DNA from: an uncultured Pelagibacteraceae bacterium
GTDB taxonomy: Bacteria; Pseudomonadota; Alphaproteobacteria; Pelagibacterales; Pelagibacteraceae
Direction: 5' to 3'
DNA length: 17,708 nt
Assembly: GCA_902608305.1 (NCBI GenBank)
Contig: CACLNK010000019.1
Location: 1-17,708 of the forward strand
Shown: positions 7,407 through 14,271 of the stretch, in pieces
Position numbering within the stretch: the stretch's first letter is position 1
Layout: each line of letters starts with the position of its first letter
Notes under the pieces: generated by a model
What the model was told of the DNA's origin: nothing
The model's database searches: none
The model's input: the letters and a program-made list of their open reading frames with translations, nothing else
Position numbers and translations under genes: made by a program

Positions 7407-7449
7407 TTAAGTTAATATATATTGTATATATATTTAAATATCATCATTT
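7407..7449. promoter_or_regulatory. Divergent promoter gap between the DUF3553/cysQ unit and mnmA
   Basis: The 43 bases hold an almost palindromic ATATATATTGTATATATAT stretch (about 7415-7433) with overlapping -10 candidates for both directions. No consensus -35 or Shine-Dalgarno before mnmA is visible. A single bidirectional AT-rich promoter core is the simplest reading. Confidence 0.4.
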
Positions 7450-8568
7450 ATGAATACAAAATTAAATTCTTTAGGCATCAAAAAAGAAGCAAAAGACACA
7501 ACCGTTGTGGTAGCAATGTCAGGTGGAGTTGATTCATCTACAGTAGCAGGTATGATGAAAAAAGAAGGTTATAGAGTAGTTGGCATAACTTTAAAACTTT
7601 ATGATGATGCTAAAAAAAATTCTCAATCAAGACAATGTTGTGCAGGGCAAGATATTTTGGATGCAAAAAGAGTAGCCGATAAATTAGAAATTGAACATAA
7701 GATTTTATATTACCAAAATAAATTTAAAACTGCTGTTATTGATAACTTTATAGATAGTTATCTTGATGGGGAAACACCAATCCCCTGTGTTCAATGTAAT
7801 CAAACAGTAAAATTTAAAGATCTTTTTCAAGAAGCAAAAAATTTAAATGCTGATGCGTTAATTACAGGTCATTATGTAAAAAGCATAACTAAAAATAATA
7901 TTACAGATATGTATCGTGCAAATGATACTAATAGAGATCAAAGCTATTTTTTGTTTAATACAACTAGAGAACAGTTAAATTTTTTAAGATTTCCACTGGG
8001 TGGATTAAAAAAGTCAGATACAAGAGAAATAGCTCATAAACTTAATTTAAATGTTGCAGACAAACCCGATAGTCAAGATATATGTTTTGTTCCAAAAGGT
8101 GATTATACTTCAGTCATAGAAAAATTTAGACCGAATTCTTTTAATAAAGGTAATATAAAAAAAATTGATGGGACTGTTGTTGGTGTTCATGAAGGTATTA
8201 TTAATTTTACAATAGGCCAAAGAAAAGGAATAAAAGTTGCTGATAAGGAACCACTTTATGTTTTGGAAATTAATTCTCAAAATAATGAAATTATAGTAGG
8301 ACCCAAAAAAAACTTAATAAAAAGAAAGATAAAGTTAAGAGACTTAAATCTTTTATATGACAATAAAAAAGAACTTGATAATGAACTTTTTGTTAAAGTA
8401 AGATCGACCGGTAAGTTAATTAAAGCCAAGGTTGAATTACATAATAATTCTGCAAATATTGATTTACTTGAAGATGAATATGGTATTGCTCCAGGACAAG
8501 CTTGTGTTTTTTATTCAAAAAATAATTATGGCTATAAAGTATTAGGTGGAGGTTGGATTAAAAAATAA
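7450..8568 (+). CDS. mnmA: tRNA-specific 2-thiouridylase MnmA
   Basis: MnmA adds the 2-thio group to uridine 34 of Lys, Glu and Gln tRNAs, using ATP and a relayed persulfide. The PP-loop SGGVDSS is at residues 24-30. The first catalytic cysteine lies in PCVQCN (Cys113, with a nearby Cys116), and the second, persulfide-bearing cysteine is Cys212 in SQDICFVPKGDY. The central part also shows HYVKSI and DQSYFLF segments, and the C-terminal barrel ends with GQACVFY and GGGWI. The 372-residue length is normal. A CC pair at about residues 60-61 (QCCAGQDILDAKRVAD) is the usual alphaproteobacterial form. It is probably a single-gene unit, followed by the non-coding RNA region. Confidence 0.95.
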   Translation: MNTKLNSLGIKKEAKDTTVVVAMSGGVDSSTVAGMMKKEGYRVVGITLKLYDDAKKNSQSRQCCAGQDILDAKRVADKLEIEHKILYYQNKFKTAVIDNFIDSYLDGETPIPCVQCNQTVKFKDLFQEAKNLNADALITGHYVKSITKNNITDMYRANDTNRDQSYFLFNTTREQLNFLRFPLGGLKKSDTREIAHKLNLNVADKPDSQDICFVPKGDYTSVIEKFRPNSFNKGNIKKIDGTVVGVHEGIINFTIGQRKGIKVADKEPLYVLEINSQNNEIIVGPKKNLIKRKIKLRDLNLLYDNKKELDNELFVKVRSTGKLIKAKVELHNNSANIDLLEDEYGIAPGQACVFYSKNNYGYKVLGGGWIKK

Positions 8569-8620
8569 TTATCCCCACTATTCACAAAATTTTTAATTCA
8601 AATAGTAAATCAACTAAAAA

Positions 8621-8648
8621 GTGATACAAACTTTACTATAAGTATAAT
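8621..8648 (+). promoter_or_regulatory. Promoter candidate for the structured RNA
   Basis: A perfect TATAAT at 8643-8648 is preceded, after 16 bases, by GTGATA (8621-8626), a 4-of-6 match to TTGACA. The predicted start is near 8655, just before the first hairpin. The -10 is embedded in a small inverted repeat (ACTAT 8635-8639, ATAGT 8647-8651). Confidence 0.5.
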
Positions 8649-8655
8649 AGTGTGA

Positions 8656-8835
8656 TTATTAACTTAAGAGGCAACTCTTAACTGGCCATCTGGGGAAAAA
8701 CCGAGAGGTTCAAGCCCAGAGGGCAGAAAGCCTTGCAGAGTAGCGCTAAAATTGTGAGGTGGTCATGGCTTGGCGGTAGCGCATACAACGACGAGCCAAA
8801 TCTCACTTTCATCAGCGAAAGCTGGTGAAAGCGCA
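8656..8835 (+). ncRNA. Structured non-coding RNA of unassigned family
   Basis: The 291-base gap after mnmA has no convincing reading frame but is locally richer in G and C than the rest and folds well on the plus strand. Hairpin 1: 8664-8670 with 8675-8681, loop GCAA. Hairpin 2: 8685-8687 with 8722-8724 and 8689-8694 with 8715-8720, then an inner stem 8699-8702/8707-8710 with loop GAGA. Hairpin 3: 8754-8758 with 8802-8806 and 8766-8770 with 8794-8798. Hairpin 4: an 11-bp stem (8806-8816 with 8821-8831) with loop GAAA; base 8806 is claimed by two stems. GCGC at 8743-8746 can pair with 8831-8834 to close a junction. GNRA loops occur only in the plus orientation, which sets the strand. The 3' end is uncertain and no U-tract terminator is seen. 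Marine IMES-type RNAs are one family to test; I cannot confirm it. Confidence 0.7.
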
Positions 8836-8859
8836 GGTTTAATAAAGAGAGCGAATTTT

Positions 8860-9963
8860 CTATTTCCTAACTTTCCACTGTGTATTAGTTCTTTTAAACA
8901 TTAACGATGAAAGAAGGTAAAAAAATAATAATCCAAGAAAATAATTCCACTCCAGTATGTAATCAATTTCATCAGGTAAGTCTTTAAATATTAAAAGAAC
9001 TAAAACAAATAAAGTCAAAAAAATTACTATTGATACAAAAAAAATTTTGAATTTAATGATATAAACATGACAAAATTTTATTAAAGAATTAATATTTTTG
9101 TATAGGGCCATAGATAGCAAAACTTGAGCAATTACTTCAAATATTATAAAAAAAACAATTATAATTCTCCTGATATCTTTAAATATTTCATTTTGTATAT
9201 CCCATCCTAAAAATAAAACATGTAAGAAAAGAAAAATTGCAGAACCTAGGCCAAATATAAAAAAATAATTTTTTTTATCTGAGATAAGTTGTTTAAATAA
9301 ATAATTATAGTTTATCCAATAAAATATCATCAAAATAACACTGATATATAATAATGATTTAAATACTAAATTAACTGGAAACCTTTTAACCATATTGCTT
9401 ATTGATAATTCTCCATATAAGAATGGGTTTACTTTTGTAGCACTGCCTAAAGAAATACCACTATTAATAAGTTTTATTATTGATTCATAAAATATAGGAA
9501 AAATTTTATAATATTTAAAAGCGTCATCGTTTTTAATACACTTTATATCTTCAAGATTTGCGACAGTAATTCTATAAAATATTTTTTTACTCCTAAATTC
9601 AGTTTTTAATGATTGATGAAGTCCTTGAAATATTTCTTTGTAATCATAAGCTTTACCATCAATTTGGTAATTAAAATTTAATTTATATTTAAAACATGAG
9701 CCAAGAGATGTATTTTTTTTTAGTTTTATGTCTTTTGTCTCCTCGTTTTGACAGTAATTGTTTTCTAAATTACAATCTAAAAGAAAATCTCGAGTTTCAC
9801 CTGGAGTTTCACTTAAATAATAATTACCATCTGGTCCGTAAATAAATTTAAATGATACTAAATAGTTATTTACCCAGAGAGAGGCAAGTAAAGCCAATGA
9901 AGCTGATAAAAATAAAAAAAATGAGATTAACCTTTGAGAATGAATTCTTTTTTCCAGGTTCAT
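8860..9963 (-). CDS. Six-helix membrane protein of unknown function
   Basis: This 367-residue protein matches no family I recognise. One helix near the N terminus (about 12-33) is followed by a roughly 160-residue extracytoplasmic domain with cysteines at 64, 71, 90 and 142, able to form two disulfides. Then come about five helices (200-224, 233-254, 265-287, 302-326 and 340-357) and a short basic tail. This plan, an N-terminal anchor with a periplasmic sensor-like domain and a helical bundle, would fit a receptor, transporter partner or assembly factor, but nothing selects between them. It starts 10 bases after the stop of the 27-residue basic peptide and converges on the structured RNA. The start ATG at 9963 has no strong Shine-Dalgarno, consistent with coupling to the peptide. 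Confidence 0.7.
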   Translation of the reverse strand: MNLEKRIHSQRLISFFLFLSASLALLASLWVNNYLVSFKFIYGPDGNYYLSETPGETRDFLLDCNLENNYCQNEETKDIKLKKNTSLGSCFKYKLNFNYQIDGKAYDYKEIFQGLHQSLKTEFRSKKIFYRITVANLEDIKCIKNDDAFKYYKIFPIFYESIIKLINSGISLGSATKVNPFLYGELSISNMVKRFPVNLVFKSLLYISVILMIFYWINYNYLFKQLISDKKNYFFIFGLGSAIFLFLHVLFLGWDIQNEIFKDIRRIIIVFFIIFEVIAQVLLSMALYKNINSLIKFCHVYIIKFKIFFVSIVIFLTLFVLVLLIFKDLPDEIDYILEWNYFLGLLFFYLLSSLMFKRTNTQWKVRK

Positions 9964-9973
9964 TACTTAAATC

Positions 9974-10057
9974 TTATTTTTTCTTATTTTTTTTTCTAGC
10001 TCTTCGTTTTTTTGAGCCCATTTTTCTGCGACCTCTATGTTTTTTTGGGTATCCCAT
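9974..10057 (-). CDS. Very basic 27-residue peptide upstream of the membrane protein
   Basis: A short frame starts at ATG (complement of 10055-10057) and ends at TAA (complement of 9974-9976). It reads MGYPKKHRGRRKMGSKKRRA followed by RKKNKKK. More than half of the residues are Lys or Arg, and there is no hydrophobic segment. A strong Shine-Dalgarno, AAAGGAG (complement of 10061-10067), ends three bases before the ATG, and a good promoter lies upstream. The composition resembles small ribosomal or RNA-binding proteins, and the G-S-KKRRARKK pattern looks constrained rather than random. The stop is 10 bases before the membrane-protein start. Function is unknown; candidates are a small RNA- or ribosome-binding protein or a leader peptide. 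Poly-A-rich DNA also yields Lys by chance, hence moderate confidence. Confidence 0.55.
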   Translation of the reverse strand: MGYPKKHRGRRKMGSKKRRARKKNKKK

Positions 10058-10093
10058 ATTCTCCTTTGATTCTTTTTATTGACATATTTCACG

Positions 10094-10122
10094 GATATAG
10101 CATTGTCATAACCACATATCAA
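10094..10122 (-). promoter_or_regulatory. Promoter candidate for the basic peptide / membrane protein unit
   Basis: On the minus strand, TTGATA (complement of 10117-10122, 5 of 6 to consensus) and TATATC (complement of 10094-10099) are separated by exactly 17 bases. The predicted start is about 30 bases before the peptide ATG. On the plus strand, a perfect TTGACA at 10079-10084 could be the -35 for metC, but no good -10 follows at the right distance. Confidence 0.45.
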
Positions 10123-10129
10123 TTTTTTT

Positions 10130-11308
10130 ATGACCAAATCGTTTAAAACTTTTTTAAAGCATGCTGGTAAGGATTATCATAATCAAACAGTAAATCCTCC
10201 AGTAGTTCGAGCTTCAACTTTAATTTTTAAGTCTATTGAAGAAATAAGAAAGAAACAAAATAAAGCTATAAAAGACCCTGTTGGAGGACATTTTAGCTAT
10301 GGGAGAGAAGGTAGTTCAACAATATTTGCTTTACAAAAAATTTTAAGAACTTTGGAAGAAAGTTATCAAGTTTTTTTAGCACCAACAGGTTTTGGATCAG
10401 TATTTTTAGCAATTTTTAGCGTAGTTAGACCGGGAGATGAAATTCTTTTATCAGATCCTATTTATTCACCAACACGTCTACTAACGGAAAGTTATTTAAA
10501 GGAATTCAATATTAAAGCTAATTTTTATAACCCAAATAATATTAATGATTTAAAAAACAAAATTTCAAAAAAGACAAAACTAATTTTTGTTGAAAATCCA
10601 GGAAGCAATACATTTGAATTTCAAGATTTATCTAAAATTATTTCTTTGGCTAAAAAAAATAAAATCTTTACTGCAATGGATAACACCTGGGGAACTCCTT
10701 ATTTTATTAAACCAATTAAATTAGGATTTGATATGTCTATTGTTGCCGCAACCAAATATTATTCTGGACACTCTGATGTTATGGGTGGCAGTTTAGCAGT
10801 TAATAAAAGAGTTTTTAAATATGTAGAAAAAGCAAATAAAGTTACAGGCTTAAGATTATCACCTGATGATGCGTACTTAATAACCAGAGGTCTTAGGTCT
10901 TTGGACGTAAGATTAGATAGACATCAAGAAAATGCAAAAAAAGTAGCCAACTTTTTAACAAGAAATAAAAAAATTTTGGAAGTTTTATATCCAATTAAAA
11001 AAAATACTCAAAGATACAAAATGTGGAAAAAATATTATTCTGGTGCCTCAGGGTTGCTTGGTTTAAAAATTAAATCAAAAAACAAAAGATCAGTTATTAA
11101 ATTTGTTAATTCTTTAAAGTTATTTGGCTATGGTTATAGTTGGGGTGGTTTTGAAAGTCTTGCATTATATCAAGATGTAAGAGAACAGGGAAATAGAAGA
11201 TTTTTAAATTTGCAAAAAGACGAACATTTAGTAAGACTGCATATAGGCCTTGAAGATCCAAAAGATTTAATACAAGATTTAAAGAGATCTTTAAGATTTA
11301 TAAAATGA
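10130..11308 (+). CDS. metC: PLP-dependent trans-sulfuration lyase, cystathionine beta-lyase type
   Basis: This is a Cys/Met metabolism PLP enzyme. Beta-lyase activity would split cystathionine to homocysteine, pyruvate and ammonia in methionine synthesis. The PLP lysine is Lys209 in AATKYYSGHSDVMGG, the family signature. Other marks are HFSYGREG at about 51-58 (binding of the partner active site), DNTWGTPYF at about 184-192 and the C-terminal WGGFESLAL segment. The WGG and TKYYSGHSDVMGG forms favour MetC over MetB or MetZ. The 392-residue length is normal. It heads a run of five overlapping genes; its stop shares an ATGA with the MFS start. Closely related enzymes may have other substrates such as cysteine or methionine, so the reaction is probable rather than certain. 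Confidence 0.85.
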   Translation: MTKSFKTFLKHAGKDYHNQTVNPPVVRASTLIFKSIEEIRKKQNKAIKDPVGGHFSYGREGSSTIFALQKILRTLEESYQVFLAPTGFGSVFLAIFSVVRPGDEILLSDPIYSPTRLLTESYLKEFNIKANFYNPNNINDLKNKISKKTKLIFVENPGSNTFEFQDLSKIISLAKKNKIFTAMDNTWGTPYFIKPIKLGFDMSIVAATKYYSGHSDVMGGSLAVNKRVFKYVEKANKVTGLRLSPDDAYLITRGLRSLDVRLDRHQENAKKVANFLTRNKKILEVLYPIKKNTQRYKMWKKYYSGASGLLGLKIKSKNKRSVIKFVNSLKLFGYGYSWGGFESLALYQDVREQGNRRFLNLQKDEHLVRLHIGLEDPKDLIQDLKRSLRFIK

Positions 11309-12525
11309 TTCAAAAAGATTTTTTTCCAAATAAAACAGCGTTAGTAACGTTAATAGCTGCATGCTTAGTAGTTATCATTTCATTAGGCATTAGGCAGACT
11401 TTTGGTCTTTTCTTTTTTGATTTTGAAATTGATCTTGGTTGCACTCAAACTGAATTTGGCTTTGCTATGGGTATTCAATTACTTTTTTGGGGATTGCTTG
11501 GACCTGTTTTTGGAATAATCACAGATAAATTTAGTGGAAGAGTAGCAGTATTTATAGGTTTTTTATTTTATTTAGCTGGAATTTATTTTTTAAATTATGG
11601 ACCTAATACAGGATCTTGGTTTACTTTTGATTTAGGAATTTTAATTGGAATTGGTCTTGCAGCTACAGCAATAAGCATACCTGTTTCGATAGTAGCTAAA
11701 CATTTTCCTTTAAACACAAGAACTATGGCTATTGGAATTGTTACAGCAGCTGGTTCTTTTGGATATTTTGTTTCCCCTTTGTATACAAGATTTGCACTAA
11801 TAGAATTTGGTTGGAACACAACATTAGTTATTTTTGGAGCTATGATTTTATTTGGCTTGATTATTTCATTCTTTATATCGACTCCAGCCAAAGAAGTTAA
11901 ACACGAAAATGTGAACAATCAAACTGCCATGCAAGCAATTAAAGAAGCATTTTCAAATAAAAGTTTTAATTATTTAACATTAGGTTTTTTTGTTTGTGGT
12001 TGGCATATAGCTCTTGTAGCAACACATATTCCTATGCATATAAGAGATAAAGGTCTTGAAGATTGGACTGCAACAGCAATTTTAGCACTAATTGGATTAT
12101 TTAATGTTTTTGGAACTTTAAGTAGTGGATATTTAGCCACAAGGATTAGTAAGAAAAAACTATTGAGTGTGATCTATTTGTTAAGAGGTGTTTCATTAAC
12201 ATATTTTATTTTTATGCCTCCAAGTACTATTAATGCGCTAATTTTTGGAATTACTTTTGGATATCTTTGGTTAGCAACAGTTCCACCAACAAATGGAATT
12301 GTTGGTCATATTTTTGGAACAAAATATATTTCCTTGTTATATGGCTTTGTTTTTTTAAGCCATCAAGTTGGATCCTTTTTAGGAGCTTACTTAGGTGGAT
12401 TATTCCATGATTTGTATGGTTCGCTTGATTATGCCTGGTACATTTCTATCGCTTTATCTCTTTTTGCAGGTTTGATACATTTACCAATAAAAGAGAAAGC
12501 TATTGAAAGACTTCAACCCGCATAA
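11305..12525 (+). CDS. Major facilitator superfamily transporter
   Basis: This is an inner-membrane permease of 406 residues with about twelve helices in two six-helix halves, split by a hydrophilic loop at about residues 197-218 (KEVKHENVNNQTAMQAIKEA). The helix 2-3 loop has the GxxxDKFSGR MFS signature (GIITDKFSGRVAVF, about 71-84). The overall look, with an FGLFFF and QTEFG start, resembles the oxalate/formate antiporter and monocarboxylate-type branch. The start forms an ATGA overlap with metC, and the gene overlaps pabB by 23 bases, so it is cotranscribed with both. Substrate is unknown; import or export of an amino-acid, carboxylate or aromatic compound linked to the operon is an inference. 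Confidence 0.85.
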   Translation: MIQKDFFPNKTALVTLIAACLVVIISLGIRQTFGLFFFDFEIDLGCTQTEFGFAMGIQLLFWGLLGPVFGIITDKFSGRVAVFIGFLFYLAGIYFLNYGPNTGSWFTFDLGILIGIGLAATAISIPVSIVAKHFPLNTRTMAIGIVTAAGSFGYFVSPLYTRFALIEFGWNTTLVIFGAMILFGLIISFFISTPAKEVKHENVNNQTAMQAIKEAFSNKSFNYLTLGFFVCGWHIALVATHIPMHIRDKGLEDWTATAILALIGLFNVFGTLSSGYLATRISKKKLLSVIYLLRGVSLTYFIFMPPSTINALIFGITFGYLWLATVPPTNGIVGHIFGTKYISLLYGFVFLSHQVGSFLGAYLGGLFHDLYGSLDYAWYISIALSLFAGLIHLPIKEKAIERLQPA

Positions 12526-13717
12526 ACTAAAATTTAGTCCTTATCTGGAAAAACTTTACCAATCGGACAAATCTTTAATAATTTATAAAGTAAAAGGCGG
12601 TTATAATTTATACACAGATTTTTCTAAAAAAATTATACTTACCAATCATAATATAGATAAATTTTTTAATATTTTTTCTAATAAAAAAGCTAAAAACGAA
12701 ACAGATCTTTACATTGGTTTTTTTGGTCATGAAATTTTATGCAATCTACTTAAAGTCAAAATTAAAAATCAAAAAAAACTTAATTTTTATAAGGGAATTT
12801 TTTATAAACCAGAGACATTAATAAAAATAAGAAATGATATAAAAGTAATTTCTTCAATAAAAAATCATTTTTTTAAAAGTTTTTTCAATAAAACTCAAAT
12901 TTTAAGTCCTTTTAAATTAAATATTAACTATAAAAAATATAAAAAAATATTTGATTTATTTTCACAAAAAATAAAACAAGGAGAAACTTATCAAATTAAA
13001 ATTTGTACAAAATATAAAAATAAATCTGAAATAAACTCTGTTAATTTTTTCTGGAAGCTTATGAAGATCAACTCTTCTCCAGAGTCTTTTATGATCAGAG
13101 ATAAAGATTTTTCGATAGTTAGTTGTTCTCCAGAAACATTAATAGATAAAAAAGGAAAAAATATAATTACAAAACCTATAGCAGGGACGTTGCGTAAAAA
13201 TAAGAAAACAAACAAACGTCAAGCTTTAAGTTTCTTTAGAAATAATGATAAAGAAACAAAAGAACATAATATGATTGTTGATATGGAAAGAAGTGATTTA
13301 TCAAGAATATGTAAATCTGGAACAGTAAAAATATTAAAAAAAAAATATGTAGAAGAATACAAACATCTTTATCACTATGTAACTACAATAAAAGGCAAGC
13401 TAAAAGACAAAACTAGACTAAAAGATATCATAAAGTCCATGATGCCAGGTGGTTCTGTAATTGGTTGTCCTAAGATAAGAACTCTTGAACTTTTAAATAA
13501 TCAAGAAAAAGAAGACCGAAATATATTCACAGGAAGTTTTGGCTATATAAAGTTTAATCAAGACATGAGATTTAATATTATTATTAGATCTATTTTGAAT
13601 TTTAAAAAAATTTCAGAAATTTCAGCGGCATCTGGTGTAGTTTTAGATAGTTCTCCTAAAAAAGAATTTAATGAAAATTTTATAAAGGCTAAGTCACTAT
13701 TGGAGCTATATAAATGA
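12503..13717 (+). CDS. pabB: Aminodeoxychorismate synthase component I (PabB-like), chorismate-binding family
   Basis: This is a chorismate-binding enzyme that, with a glutamine amidotransferase, aminates chorismate. The C-terminal catalytic half is clear: QGETYQIKICT (about 156-166), SCSPETL, PIAGT at 225-229, EHNMIVDMERSDLSRIC, and PGGSVIGCPKIRTLELL near 313-329, then TGSFGYIKF. The PGGS form and the pabA-pabC neighbours favour PabB. However, E. coli PabB has a nucleophilic Lys in PIKGT where this protein has Ala227, as TrpE does. The N-terminal half is poorly conserved. The start TTG at 12503 has no in-frame ATG soon after and overlaps the transporter by 23 bases. Anthranilate synthase I remains an alternative. 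Confidence 0.82.
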   Translation: MKDFNPHKLKFSPYLEKLYQSDKSLIIYKVKGGYNLYTDFSKKIILTNHNIDKFFNIFSNKKAKNETDLYIGFFGHEILCNLLKVKIKNQKKLNFYKGIFYKPETLIKIRNDIKVISSIKNHFFKSFFNKTQILSPFKLNINYKKYKKIFDLFSQKIKQGETYQIKICTKYKNKSEINSVNFFWKLMKINSSPESFMIRDKDFSIVSCSPETLIDKKGKNIITKPIAGTLRKNKKTNKRQALSFFRNNDKETKEHNMIVDMERSDLSRICKSGTVKILKKKYVEEYKHLYHYVTTIKGKLKDKTRLKDIIKSMMPGGSVIGCPKIRTLELLNNQEKEDRNIFTGSFGYIKFNQDMRFNIIIRSILNFKKISEISAASGVVLDSSPKKEFNENFIKAKSLLELYK

Positions 13718-14271
13718 TTTATATTATTGATCATCAAGATTCATTTACGTGGAATGTAGCCCATCAGTTTTCAAAATTTGAAGAAGTGTATTGTTCAAAT
13801 TATTTTGAAATAAACCAAAAAAAATTAGATCAATCTAATACAATTATTTTATCACCTGGGCCAGGTTCACCAAAAGACTACCCACTTACGTCAAAGATAT
13901 ATAGAAAATACAAGGGTAAAAAGAAATTAATAGGAATTTGTCTCGGTTACCAACAAATTTTATTCAACGAAAAGGGAAAAATTGTACAGCAAAAGAATAT
14001 TTATCATGGCTATCAGTCAACAGTTAAGGTCACAAAAGAAAGTAAATTATTTAAAGAAAACAAAAAATTTAAAGTTGGAAGATATCACTCTTTAAAATTG
14101 TTTGAGCCTTATGTCTCTAATAGTATAAAAATATCAATGAGATGCAATAAAACAAATATTCCTATGGGTATAGAAGATTTAAAAAACAAAGTTTTTGGAT
14201 TTCAATTTCATCCAGAATCTTTTTTGACTGAAAATGGCAATATTATTATTAAAAAAATCTTATCGGCATAA
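13714..14271 (+). CDS. pabA: Glutamine amidotransferase, aminodeoxychorismate synthase component II (PabA-like)
   Basis: This class-I glutamine amidotransferase releases ammonia for its synthase partner. The triad is intact: Cys76 in GICLGYQQ, His166 and Glu168 in FQFHPESF. The oxyanion segment SPGPGSPKDY is at 47-56, and the N-terminal DHQDSFTWN pattern is normal. At 185 residues it is typical of PabA/TrpG. It overlaps the pabB stop by ATGA and its own end overlaps pabC by 38 bases. In many bacteria one such subunit serves both anthranilate and aminodeoxychorismate synthases, so dual use is possible. Context makes PabA the better name. Confidence 0.87.
   Translation: MIYIIDHQDSFTWNVAHQFSKFEEVYCSNYFEINQKKLDQSNTIILSPGPGSPKDYPLTSKIYRKYKGKKKLIGICLGYQQILFNEKGKIVQQKNIYHGYQSTVKVTKESKLFKENKKFKVGRYHSLKLFEPYVSNSIKISMRCNKTNIPMGIEDLKNKVFGFQFHPESFLTENGNIIIKKILSA

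Noticed and set aside
8569..8577. TTATCCCCA, one mismatch from a DnaA box (TTATCCACA)
   Set aside because: It is a single site with no second box nearby and none of the usual origin-adjacent genes; chance is likely in AT-rich DNA.
8756..8834. Hammerhead-like CTGATGA on the minus strand (complement of 8810-8816)
   Set aside because: The GAAA and cleavage-site elements do not follow with the right stems; the match comes from the plus-strand hairpin.
8656..8835. Structured RNA as tmRNA or RNase P RNA
   Set aside because: No GAGGAAAGTC-type RNase P core, no T-arm with CCA, and no tag frame ending in an Ala-Ala motif could be found.
11595..11918. Minus-strand open frame of 107 codons inside the MFS transporter gene
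   Set aside because: It is a mirror of the transporter's codon pattern with no independent evidence.
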